Of a DNA stretch of 33,128 nucleotides, positions 1-7,826 are shown piece after piece (within the stretch, counting starts at the first letter, position 1; every line of letters starts with the position of its first letter). A model generated the notes under the pieces. That model saw nothing but the letters and a program-made list of their open reading frames with translations. It had not been told where the DNA came from and did no database searches. A program made the position numbers and the translations under genes. The stretch lies in the NCBI GenBank assembly GCA_016783885.1, contig JADHVR010000042.1, positions 1-33,128 of the forward strand, in the 5' to 3' direction. Source of the DNA: Bacteroidales bacterium (GTDB taxonomy: Bacteria > Bacteroidota > Bacteroidia > Bacteroidales > JAADJA01).

Positions 1-3000
1 CTGTACCAATACCAACACCTAATATATAGGTTGCCCAACCTCCATTATCTTCAATGTAAAAAGCATTCATCATATTTGTTTTATCCCAGCCGGAAGCTGC
101 ATCCCAGTCAATTCCAGAACAATATGGATTTGAAACTAAATTATTCCCGAAATTATCACCTGCTCCTGACCTTGTCATATTATCAGCAGAACCAAACGTT
201 TCTGTATTTAATGTACCGGGATATGTGAATGTCCAACCCGTGCCAACAACCCAGGCAGCATAACCTTCCATTGGATTTAACAGTGTAGTAACCGGTACTA
301 CATCACTATATGTATTTGTTGGCTCATCAAAACTTTGCAAATAAACATCCGGTTGTCCGGCTGCGAGATGGAATACATCGGCTGTTGCTCCGGTAACAGG
401 TGAGCCGACAAAGTGCCATAGACCTGCCGAAATATAGCTCTCAACATAAGCTGTTCCGTTAACTGTAAGATATCCGTTATCAAGCAGTGTAGCATAACCT
501 GAAGCATTAGCTTCAATTGTTATATCATTACATGCAGCCGAAGCGCTAATAGTTGGATATGTTGTAAGTCCGGCTGGAATAGTAACATCAGTAAAAGGTC
601 CGGGAATTCCAGTATCCCAGTTGCCTGCATTGTGCCAGTCGTTGCTCTTTGCACTGCCATTCCATGTTGCAGCAGTAGGTATAGTATGAGCACAGATATC
701 AAACGGGCCAAATACATTATTTCCATATTCCCAAACGCTGAAATAGAGAGTTTCTCCGGCTAATCCCATATCATTGATCTCAATTAATGGCATTAGTCCC
801 GGTCCGTCATCATCATCACATTCGTATTCGGTCAAACTTGCGCAAGTTCCTGACCAGGCTGACATGCCGCCATCAGTAAAGCCACCGTTAACAGCACATT
901 CAACTACCAAATATCCGGTAGCAGGTACAACAGCGCTGAACCAAACATCTCCGCCATTGTAAGATGCACAAGTGGGAGTTTCACCGGAATCTGTTGCCCC
1001 AACATTTGAGCCTGTTGTATAAGTACAGGTATAATTCACCGGAAGACTTATTGCACCGGAACATTCATCATTTGCAGGAGGAGTTATTACCTGTACTTCA
1101 TTAGAATAATCTGATGTACCATCAGTATAAACAGCAGTTACTGCATAAAAATATGTAGTGGAACCTGAGACGGTGGCATCTGTATATGAAGTTGGTATTA
1201 TACCAGTAAAAGTAGTTGTGTATGTACCAGAAGCAAGTCCGCGGTGTACAGTATAGCTTTGTAATATTTTGGAACCCTCAGATGTATTCATCCCGGGAAT
1301 AGGATAGCTTAAATCATTGTTTGCAATTTCATTTTCCTGATTTTTTTCATTCCCTTTTATTGCTATAACAGGTAAATTTTCCGAACCAGGTATTGGTTTG
1401 CTTGGAGTTACAATAACAAAATCTTTGGGAGAACTCATATATGCACGCATAATCCAGTTAGAAGCAAAAGCAGTCCAATTTGTACCACCATCAAATGAAT
1501 AGGCGCATCTACCTGAACTATTATTATTATCTGTTCCTACATAAGGACCATCAGTATTACCATCAGGCCACTGGGTAACCATATAGAATACATCATTTAA
1601 TGCCATAGCTATTGGAGTGTTTAGCTGTAATAAATTCCATTCACCTGTTGTTGAATTAACTGCCGGAGTAGCAAAAGTTTCATGTGCATTTGCGAGATCG
1701 GGTTTGCCAGTACCATCATCAGGGCAAACATATATTGCATGCCAGTTATTGCCGGCTGCACTGTTTCTGTTATAAACAGCAACATAATTCAGATTACCGG
1801 CTACCGGTGCATTAAACTTTGTATAAAACATATGGGTTAATGCAGATGGGTCAGCCGCCCAGAACCATTGCTCTGCGCTTCCGTCATCATATTTTACTTC
1901 ACCTTCGGGTATAGGTATATCCCAGGTTAGATCAACTGACGGCGTAGCAGTGGCAGTGCCTGTAAGGTTACGTGGCGGCGCTACATAAGCCGTACCAATT
2001 AGTGTAACATCGTGGTCTGCTTTGGCGTCTGCAACAACTCGAAGTGTAGTTGTTTTTGCACCTGTTGAATTTGGTGTAAAGCTGACATCAAATGTCATTG
2101 TTTGTCCGCTTGTTAAACTAACGGGATAAGTGTTGCCATCGGTTAATGTAAATTGAGTTACATCTCCACCAGTTAAACTGGTGCTTGAAACATTTAATGT
2201 TCCTGCACCAACATTCTCTACTGTAAATGTTTGATTATAATATCCCGATGAATAATTATTTAAAGGATATTCTCCGTAATCTTTTGTGCCGGCAGGAGTT
2301 ATGCTGAATATTGGAGTTGTTACATTGTAAACGTTTACATCATCAATAGCCATATCACCAGCCCAACTACTACCACGAATACTACGAAATCTGAATTTAA
2401 CAACTTGTCCGGAGTAAGCACTAAGATTTACCGTTCTTTGCAGCCAGGGGTCTAATTGTGCTGATTGTTGCTGCCCTATCAAAGGTGTCATAATATCATT
2501 TACCCAACCTGAACCTGCATCTATATCAAGGTGGAGTTCTCCCATAGACGCTCCATACATGTGGTACCAAAACTCAATCATAGGACAAGCTAAGGCTGTA
2601 AAATCATATAACGGAGTATAAACATAGGCTTCAGAGGCAGTAACACCACTTGAGGCTTCAGTAAAAAGATAAATGCCTGCATCAGTTCCTGTGGTATGGT
2701 CAACAGTAGGTCCTGTATTTGATGAAGTCGTTCCACCTGCGTCAACATTCCAGCGAAAAAGAGCAGTTGTATTTGAAGGGCTTGTACTCCAGCAGTTTGT
2801 ATAACCTGTAGCATTATTTGCTACTGAAAATGTTTCAAAATCTTCTAAAGAAGGGAATGTTGTTATTGTAGCACAAACAGTTTTAAAACTCCAAACAGGA
2901 CCATCAGTTGTTCCGGTGCCATCTGTTTCACATACTCTCCAATAGTACCAGGTATTATTTAAAAGATCACTTGCTTGATTGTAACTTAAATAAACTGTAC

Positions 3001-3538
3001 TTGGAGAACCATTCAGAACCCTTGCGGCTAAAGCTTTATTTTGAACATCAGTTAGAGATGTGGAGAAATATACTTCATTATAATCTGGAGCACCCTTTTT
3101 CGATGGATTTGTCCATGAAATATCAGGATTATTATCAACAGCTATGCCAGTAGCACCATCTGTTGGGTTTGGATTTGTCGGGAGCCCTGGTCCTGTTGGT
3201 GTTGCTAATGTGAATGTGAATGTAGCAAATGAGCCGGTACAACTACCAGAAAGATCACCACTTCCTGTAAATGTGCCAACATTTACAACATATGATTCAC
3301 CACCATCACCATAACCATCAGTGAGATCAACAGTGTAGGTATCTGCTCCAGGTAAAGCTAAGTTTATCGTTTGATAAGCTGCCGTCCAACCACCGGTTCC
3401 AATCAATCCATTTGTTGCACCTGTGACAGTATATCCTCCTTCTGAATACCAATAATCAATAGTCAAATCGATTGATTGACTAAACGCCGAACTTGCTGTA
3501 AACAGCATGACTGACAAAAACATAAGTAATTTTTTCAT
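1..3538 (-). CDS. Large secreted multi-domain surface protein (5' part; C-terminus outside window)
   Basis: An open frame of 1179 codons runs from ATG at 3538 off the left edge without a stop. An in-frame ATG six bases upstream (3544) is an equal alternative start. The N-terminus (MKKLLMFLSVMLF, then ASSAFSQ) is a signal peptide cleaved around residue 21. Visible modules, approximate residues: fibronectin III-like (120-215, DGATGIAVDNNPDISW); a MAM/jelly-roll-like adhesion domain with FWYHMYGASMGELHLDID (220-400); a choice-of-anchor-D-like Ig domain (403-516); a second fibronectin III-like domain (about 750-816, TYFYAVTAVY); a domain starting NDECSGAISLPV (819-950), common in Bacteroidota surface proteins; and a TWNGSAKSNDWHNAGNW segment. 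No catalytic motif is seen. By analogy with its neighbours the missing C-terminus probably carries a T9SS sorting domain, but this cannot be seen. The role is probably adhesion or substrate binding at the cell surface. Confidence 0.85.
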   Translation of the reverse strand, partial: MKKLLMFLSVMLFTASSAFSQSIDLTIDYWYSEGGYTVTGATNGLIGTGGWTAAYQTINLALPGADTYTVDLTDGYGDGGESYVVNVGTFTGSGDLSGSCTGSFATFTFTLATPTGPGLPTNPNPTDGATGIAVDNNPDISWTNPSKKGAPDYNEVYFSTSLTDVQNKALAARVLNGSPSTVYLSYNQASDLLNNTWYYWRVCETDGTGTTDGPVWSFKTVCATITTFPSLEDFETFSVANNATGYTNCWSTSPSNTTALFRWNVDAGGTTSSNTGPTVDHTTGTDAGIYLFTEASSGVTASEAYVYTPLYDFTALACPMIEFWYHMYGASMGELHLDIDAGSGWVNDIMTPLIGQQQSAQLDPWLQRTVNLSAYSGQVVKFRFRSIRGSSWAGDMAIDDVNVYNVTTPIFSITPAGTKDYGEYPLNNYSSGYYNQTFTVENVGAGTLNVSSTSLTGGDVTQFTLTDGNTYPVSLTSGQTMTFDVSFTPNSTGAKTTTLRVVADAKADHDVTLIGTAYVAPPRNLTGTATATPSVDLTWDIPIPEGEVKYDDGSAEQWFWAADPSALTHMFYTKFNAPVAGNLNYVAVYNRNSAAGNNWHAIYVCPDDGTGKPDLANAHETFATPAVNSTTGEWNLLQLNTPIAMALNDVFYMVTQWPDGNTDGPYVGTDNNNSSGRCAYSFDGGTNWTAFASNWIMRAYMSSPKDFVIVTPSKPIPGSENLPVIAIKGNEKNQENEIANNDLSYPIPGMNTSEGSKILQSYTVHRGLASGTYTTTFTGIIPTSYTDATVSGSTTYFYAVTAVYTDGTSDYSNEVQVITPPANDECSGAISLPVNYTCTYTTGSNVGATDSGETPTCASYNGGDVWFSAVVPATGYLVVECAVNGGFTDGGMSAWSGTCASLTEYECDDDDGPGLMPLIEINDMGLAGETLYFSVWEYGNNVFGPFDICAHTIPTAATWNGSAKSNDWHNAGNWDTGIPGPFTDVTIPAGLTTYPTISASAACNDITIEANASGYATLLDNGYLTVNGTAYVESYISAGLWHFVGSPVTGATADVFHLAAGQPDVYLQSFDEPTNTYSDVVPVTTLLNPMEGYAAWVVGTGWTFTYPGTLNTETFGSADNMTRSGAGDNFGNNLVSNPYCSGIDWDAASGWDKTNMMNAFYIEDNGGWATYILGVGIGT

Positions 3539-3833
3539 TTTCATAAGAATTAAAATTTAAGTTAATAAATAATTTGTTTTAATTGTTTTCTAATGATTTA
3601 TATATTGAATTTTAATAACAAAATAATTTTTAAATAAAAACTCTGATAAATATATATTTATAGAATAGAAATGGCGTTAAAAATAATTTCCAAAATTACG
3701 GGATAATATAAGGAAAAGAAGTATCCTTGTAATTTTCAATGTTTTAATCAATTTCATCAGGGGTTCGATTAATTTAAAGTTCAACAAAGATAATAAAATA
3801 TTAATAAACAAGTAAAAAGATAAAAAAAAATGT

Positions 3834-3930
3834 TGAATTAGTGAATAAGGGAAAATTGTTGAATCGGTTAATTAGTTAATTGGCGAAAGGGCGAGGGAGT
3901 GAAGGGGCGAAAGGGTGAAGGGGTGATTAA
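3834..3930 (+). repeat. Degenerate 8-bp tandem iteration
   Basis: The tract can be cut into about twelve consecutive octamers, for example gttgaatc, ggttaatt, agttaatt, ggcgaaag, ggcgaggg, agtgaagg, ggcgaaag, ggtgaagg. The left half is AT-rich and the right half is purine-rich, but the period of 8 is kept throughout. This is read directly from the sequence. Function is unknown, and it is likely a slippage-prone intergenic satellite. Confidence 0.7.
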
Positions 3931-3975
3931 TGATGGTCTGGCAGGATGATAAAATGTACTCTGTAGCAAAGCCAA

Positions 3976-4029
3976 GACCTTCCATAGTTCGAAGGGTAGG
4001 TTTGTGTTTGAGGGAACATGGAAGAGTCG
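3976..4029 (+). repeat. 54-nt intergenic repeat, copy 1 (left of ATPase gene)
   Basis: It begins gaccttccatagttcgaag and ends tggaagagtcg. It aligns without gaps to 5431-5484 with about 46 of 54 identical bases. The ends are imperfect inverted repeats of each other (gaccttcca / tggaagagtc). Together with the right-hand copy it brackets the ATPase gene in direct orientation. Confidence 0.8.
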
Positions 4030-4115
4030 GTTGGGGAAAGGGAGGTGTTATTCAACAGGAGACCTTAATTCTAATTTTGTCATTTATACATGATAAATTA
4101 CAAATAAATATAAAA

Positions 4116-4150
4116 TTTGTAACATATAAGTAATTTTTATTATATATTTG
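4116..4150 (+). promoter_or_regulatory. Candidate Bacteroidota promoter for the ATPase gene
   Basis: TATATTTG at 4143-4150 fits the Bacteroidota -7 box TAnnTTTG, and TTTG at 4116-4119 could be the -33 box. Spacing is 23 nt, slightly long. The box lies only 6 nt upstream of ATG 4157, so transcription would begin at or next to the start codon (leaderless) or just before the next in-frame ATG at 4166. Confidence 0.4.
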
Positions 4151-4156
4151 CAAAAA

Positions 4157-5401
4157 ATGTCATTTATGCCGAATGAAAATCAATATCACTTCAGGAAATA
4201 TATTAGAGATTATATTGAGCGGGATATTTATTTCCAAAAAATTGTTCCTTTTATAGATAAGGATATTATTAAGGTCTTTATTGGTCAAAGAAGGGTTGGG
4301 AAAAGCTACATAATGTACCAGATAATAAATTACATCGCTGATAATAAGCCCGGAAGCAATATAATTTATATAAACAAGGAACTTTCGGATTTCGATTTTA
4401 TAACCAACCATGATGAACTGAACAATTTTGTTCAAACCCAAACTTTGCCGGGTAGAAATTATTTGTTTATTGACGAGGTACAAGACATATTGAATTTTGA
4501 AAAATCTTTAAGGAGTTTACTGGCTACAGGTAAATACGACATCTATTGCACCGGAAGCAATTCACAGCTCCTTTCGGGCGATATAGCAGGCCATTTAAGT
4601 GGCAGATATATCGAAATTAAGATTTACAGCCTGTCGTACAAGGAGTTTTTACAATTCCATAAATTAGAAAATGGAGTTAATGCATTAAAAAAATACATAA
4701 ACTTCGGAGGATTGCCGTATTTAATCCATCTTAAACTTGAAGAAACCATTGCTTTTGAATACTTAAAAAATGTATATGCTACTGTTTTGTTCAAAGATGT
4801 GGTAAGAAGGCATAACATCAGAAATGTGTATTTCCTTGAAGGACTGGTGAAGTTTCTTTCGGATAATACCGGAAGTTTGATATCTGCCACCAAAATAAGT
4901 AAGTACTTAAAATCGCAAAGGGTAAACATGTCCACACAAATTGTACTTAATTATTTATCTTATTTAACAGATGCTTTACTGGTTTTTAAAGTTGGAAGGC
5001 AGCATATTCAGGGGAAAAAAATTTTTGAAACCAATGAGAAATATTATTTCGAGGACTGGGGTCTCCGAAACTCAATTGCAGGATTTAAACCGTCGGATAT
5101 TGGTAAACTTATTGAAAACATTGTGTTTTTGCATTTACTGATATGCGGTTATCAAATACGTGTCGGGGTATTCGGAGAAAATGAAATTGATTTTGTTTGC
5201 CAAAAGCAAAATGAAAGAACGTATGTGCAGGTGGCTTATTTAATTATAGACCAAGCTACCATCCAACGGGAATATGGAAATTTATTAAAGATTAAAGACA
5301 ACTACCCGAAATATGTGATTTCGATGGACGAATTTCAGGGGAATACATATAAGGGTATCCGGCATTTGTTTTTAAGGGAGTTTTTGAGTAATTATCGGTG
5401 A
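4157..5401 (+). CDS. AAA-family ATPase with DUF4143 C-terminal domain
   Basis: A 414-residue cytoplasmic protein. The Walker A motif GQRRVGKS is at residues 43-50, Walker B YLFIDEVQD at 102-110, and a sensor-1-like YCTGSNSQLLSG at 130-141. The C-terminal half (from about 200) has the layout of DUF4143, ending in a PD-(D/E)XK-like segment, NEIDFVCQKQNERTYVQVAY, in which the usual basic residue after V-x-V is not seen. Length is typical of the family. A TTG codon at 4148 would add three residues, but ATG 4157 is preferred; MPNENQ from 4166 is also possible. The gene stands alone on the plus strand between opposing neighbours and is flanked by direct copies of a 54-nt repeat, consistent with arrival as a cassette. 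The family is widespread, often multicopy and of unclear cellular function. DNA- or chaperone-related ATPase work is only an inference. Confidence 0.9.
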   Translation: MSFMPNENQYHFRKYIRDYIERDIYFQKIVPFIDKDIIKVFIGQRRVGKSYIMYQIINYIADNKPGSNIIYINKELSDFDFITNHDELNNFVQTQTLPGRNYLFIDEVQDILNFEKSLRSLLATGKYDIYCTGSNSQLLSGDIAGHLSGRYIEIKIYSLSYKEFLQFHKLENGVNALKKYINFGGLPYLIHLKLEETIAFEYLKNVYATVLFKDVVRRHNIRNVYFLEGLVKFLSDNTGSLISATKISKYLKSQRVNMSTQIVLNYLSYLTDALLVFKVGRQHIQGKKIFETNEKYYFEDWGLRNSIAGFKPSDIGKLIENIVFLHLLICGYQIRVGVFGENEIDFVCQKQNERTYVQVAYLIIDQATIQREYGNLLKIKDNYPKYVISMDEFQGNTYKGIRHLFLREFLSNYR

Positions 5402-5430
5402 TGATTTACTAAGATAGTAATAAACGACCA

Positions 5431-5484
5431 GACCTTCCATAGTTCGAAGTGTAAGCCGGTGGGTGAGGGAACCTGGAAGAGTCG
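5431..5484 (+). repeat. 54-nt intergenic repeat, copy 2 (right of ATPase gene)
   Basis: It starts 30 nt after the ATPase stop codon with the same 19 bases as copy 1 (gaccttccatagttcgaag) and ends cctggaagagtcg. It is in direct orientation with 3976-4029. Its right end forms one arm of the perfect stem described at 5471-5508. Confidence 0.8.
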
Positions 5485-5528
5485 CTGTGTATCTCGACTC
5501 TTCCAGGTGCTGCGCACTCTGGAAGGTC
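5471..5528. repeat. Inverted pair of the repeat: 14-bp perfect stem plus inverted short copy
   Basis: acctggaagagtcg (5471-5484) and cgactcttccaggt (5495-5508) are perfect inverted repeats around a 10-nt loop. The bases 5495-5528 are a shortened inverted copy of the same family (minus strand: gaccttccag ... cctggaagagtcg). The structure could end transcription of the ATPase gene, but no T tract follows, so a mobile or structural repeat is more likely. Confidence 0.75.
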
Positions 5529-5576
5529 TTTGAGGTCTTTTCATTTGCTCATTAGAGGCAGGTTTCATATTACATG

Positions 5577-5652
5577 TTTCAGGTTTCAGGTTTCAGGTTC
5601 TGAGGATTGAGGACTGCTGCCTGCCGACTGAAGACTGCCACCTGCCAACCTC
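5577..5652 (+). repeat. Heptamer iterations between ATPase and TPR genes
   Basis: Three exact tttcagg units (5577-5597) are followed by a degenerate run with the same period of 7: gaggatt, gaggact, gctgcct, gccgact, gaagact, gccacct, gccaacc. The tract lies 13 nt downstream of the TPR gene's stop codon (stop at 5665 on the minus strand). No gene is seen between 5402 and 5664. Confidence 0.7.
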
Positions 5653-5664
5653 TTAGCGGTTCAG

Positions 5665-6288
5665 CTACTTTATCATGTCCAGCCCTTCCAGAGCCGATTC
5701 ATCATTTGGCTGGTTCATCAGCACTTTATTAAAAAGCACCTCCGCCTCACGAAACTTGCCTAATTTAAGGTTTGTCCAGGCGTACATTAACAAACCATCA
5801 TAATCAAAGGGATAAAGATTTACAACTCTTTCAAAATATTTAAGGGCGGTGGTATAATCTTCATTGCCGTAATAAATAGAGCCAAGCTTATAATTTGCCA
5901 TCGAATTTTGCGGGTCGATCTTCAGTATTTCATTGTACTGCTTTTTCACCTGTTCCCAATTACCAAGAGCCGACGCAGGGTAAACATACCCGAATTTTGC
6001 CTCAATTGACAATGGTTTCAATTCAATGGCTTTTTGATAATATGCCGTTGATTCGGTAAAAAAGCCAGCCATGTATGTAAGCCAGCCCAGCCTGAGATTT
6101 ATCTCATATGATTCTTCATCATAAACATTTTTCAGAGCATCAATAGCTTTTGAATAGTCGCCGCTGTATTCGTACAGGTAGCTTTTCTCAAATGCATCCT
6201 GTATGGTTTTATAATCCTGTGCTTGCGAAGTAACGGTAATAATTAGTCCCGTTAAAGTCAATAAAAATAATTTCCTTAAAGTTTCCAT
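5665..6288 (-). CDS. Small exported tetratricopeptide-repeat protein
   Basis: A 207-residue protein with a signal peptide (METLRKLFLLTLTGLIITV, then TSQAQD) cleaved near residue 23, and about five TPR units, for example YYQKAIELKPLSIEAKFGY, YNEILKIDPQNSMANYKLG and YFERVVNLYPFDYDGLLMY. The mature protein should be periplasmic, since no lipobox cysteine is present. It is the last gene of the urea-transporter/barrel operon. Its ATG overlaps the previous gene by 13 nt and has an unusually good Shine-Dalgarno sequence inside that gene. TPR proteins act as protein-binding scaffolds, so a partner for the barrel protein or the M23 protein is inferred. Confidence 0.88.
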   Translation of the reverse strand: METLRKLFLLTLTGLIITVTSQAQDYKTIQDAFEKSYLYEYSGDYSKAIDALKNVYDEESYEINLRLGWLTYMAGFFTESTAYYQKAIELKPLSIEAKFGYVYPASALGNWEQVKKQYNEILKIDPQNSMANYKLGSIYYGNEDYTTALKYFERVVNLYPFDYDGLLMYAWTNLKLGKFREAEVLFNKVLMNQPNDESALEGLDMIK

Positions 6289-7826
6289 TTTAGTCCTCCT
6301 GTTATTGTGTTGTTTTGATAATCTGAACCTATTGTTTTATAAGAATTTTCTCCATTATACCTGATCAGATAACATTCCTCATTAAAAAATTGGTAACGGA
6401 GCGATAATTCAATTTTGTGCGACAAAGTTATTATTAAATTAGTTCCTGCCCTGAATTTGATCTTATCCCCCAAATTATGAACGATAAAACCATTCTTTTC
6501 ATTGTAATTTATCATTTCGCCAATAGTAATAAATCCTTCTGTCCATATCTTAGGTGAAACTTTTACTCCGGCAAGTTGTTCAAATACAAACCTGTTTTTT
6601 TGTTCTCCCCAGGCAGAAACAAGGGTGGAGGTCGTATAAAAATCAAGATTGCCTTTTGGAAACCAGGTGAATAACGTGCCAAGCTGATATTGATTTTTAT
6701 TGTTCAGGTTTGAATATGAACCGAATAACCCGAGATTAAACACAGAGATATTTTTATACAAAGCTAAAGAGGCAACGTAATTATTAAAGGAAGTATCTTT
6801 TTGCTTTATCGAGTAAACAGGTATTGAAGGAATGGTGTCATAAGACTGGGCATATTTCATTTTAATGTTTGCATAAATTGTATTATACCTGACATTTATC
6901 CAATGAAAAGCAGGTATCAGGGTAAATCCTTTTCCCAGAGCAATATTTGCATTAATGTAAACCTGGTTTTGATAAAGTTTATAGTTTTGATTATACATGT
7001 TTGAATTCCTTTTATAAAGTGTGTCAACATAATACGATCCGTTATAAAGTATTGTATCGTATCCCGTTTTCACTATTTCGGGAGCCTGAATTTGTTTAAG
7101 CTTTGAAATGGTAAGATTGGTATAGCCTAAGTAAACTGAAAATCTTTTTCCGATGTATTGCCTGAGTCCTAATTGAAGATAGTATTTGTTATCGTTCAGG
7201 TCTTGCTCGCCATAAATACTGTCTCTACCCATCAGGTTCCGCCTTTTGTTTTTGCTTATATTGTTACTAAATGTCGGGCCTGTTCCAAAATAAATATTGT
7301 TTATGATCCTGTTCGGGTCTGGCTTAATTTTTTGTTGTAGGCTTTCAGAGAAATGTTCCGATAATTCATTGGCTTCCAAATCCCTGTTTGTGTTCAGATA
7401 GCAGTAGTACAGGTATTCCAAAGTGCTTTGGTCGTTTGTATTGAATTTTATGGCTTTTTCAAATTGATATGCTGCTTTACGGTAATTATCAATTTCATAA
7501 AAAGCAATCCCGATTCTCATTCTGAGATAGAAATAGTCGATGTTTTCTTTGAGGGCTTGTTTGCTAATAATAATCAGAGAATCCCAATTTTTTTGCAGGT
7601 AAAGCCGGTATGTTTTTTTGTCAATGGTTTTGGAATTTAGGTCTGTGGGCTGTGCTAGGATTGAAGGTGAAATAATGATGATTACAAGAAGCATGATCAC
7701 CCCCCCCCTAATCCCCCCAAGGGGGGAGAAATCCATCACTTTTCCACCCTGGTGCGGCTGAGACCTTATTATCCCCCCCTGAGGGGGGCTGGGGGGGGAA
7801 TGCCTTTGGAAAATATTTTTTTTCAT
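6276..7826 (-). CDS. TPR plus outer-membrane beta-barrel protein
   Basis: A 516-residue protein. Residues about 59-150 hold TPR-like helices (AAYQFEKAIKFNTNDQSTLE). From about 155 to the end there are alternating amphipathic strands (YYLQLGLRQYIGKRFSVYLG, FTLIPAFHWINVRYNTIYA), ending GGLKWKL, as expected for an outer-membrane beta-barrel, resembling YaiO-like TPR-barrel proteins. The start at 7826 overlaps the previous gene's stop by 4 nt (ATGA). Residues about 9-43 are encoded by a GC-rich repeat (7700-7798) inserted between MKKNIF and the hydrophobic core MLLVIIIISPSILAQ, so the signal peptide is split or re-started at Met45. Substrate and partners are unknown. Operon context suggests an envelope-spanning function with the M23/urea transporter protein. 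Confidence 0.82.
   Translation of the reverse strand: MKKNIFQRHSPPSPPQGGIIRSQPHQGGKVMDFSPLGGIRGGVIMLLVIIIISPSILAQPTDLNSKTIDKKTYRLYLQKNWDSLIIISKQALKENIDYFYLRMRIGIAFYEIDNYRKAAYQFEKAIKFNTNDQSTLEYLYYCYLNTNRDLEANELSEHFSESLQQKIKPDPNRIINNIYFGTGPTFSNNISKNKRRNLMGRDSIYGEQDLNDNKYYLQLGLRQYIGKRFSVYLGYTNLTISKLKQIQAPEIVKTGYDTILYNGSYYVDTLYKRNSNMYNQNYKLYQNQVYINANIALGKGFTLIPAFHWINVRYNTIYANIKMKYAQSYDTIPSIPVYSIKQKDTSFNNYVASLALYKNISVFNLGLFGSYSNLNNKNQYQLGTLFTWFPKGNLDFYTTSTLVSAWGEQKNRFVFEQLAGVKVSPKIWTEGFITIGEMINYNEKNGFIVHNLGDKIKFRAGTNLIITLSHKIELSLRYQFFNEECYLIRYNGENSYKTIGSDYQNNTITGGLKWKL
6294..6300 (-). promoter_or_regulatory. Strong Shine-Dalgarno site for the small TPR gene
   Basis: AGGAGGA on the minus strand lies 5 nt before ATG 6288, inside the C-terminal codons of the upstream barrel gene (codons for GG of ITGGLKWKL). 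Strong Shine-Dalgarno sequences are uncommon in Bacteroidota. Here it fixes the start and suggests coupled translation. Confidence 0.7.
7700..7798. repeat. GC-rich intragenic repeat inserted in a signal-peptide coding region
   Basis: This 99-nt (33-codon) block is far more GC-rich than its surroundings. It begins and ends with C or G homopolymers and contains two hairpins, ccccccaagggggg (7713-7726) and a C6/G6 stem (7773-7788). It encodes PPSPPQGG and FSPLGGIRGG, peptide strings I recognise as typical of a common Bacteroidota inserted repeat. The long homopolymers are also sites where sequencing indels are likely. Confidence 0.75.

Larger units (their letters stand above)
3545..4156. other. 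Repeat-rich intergenic region
   Basis: This AT-rich gap separates the divergent surface-protein and ATPase genes. It holds an octamer-iterated tract (3834-3930), one copy of the 54-nt family repeat (3976-4029) and a candidate promoter (4116-4150). The short open frame at 3930-4133 runs through the repeats and is not considered a gene. Nothing else recognisable is seen from 3545 to 3833. Confidence 0.7.

Noticed and set aside
3930-4133. 67-codon plus-strand open frame
   Set aside because: It runs entirely through the octamer tract and the 54-nt repeat, has no recognisable motif, and its protein composition looks non-coding.
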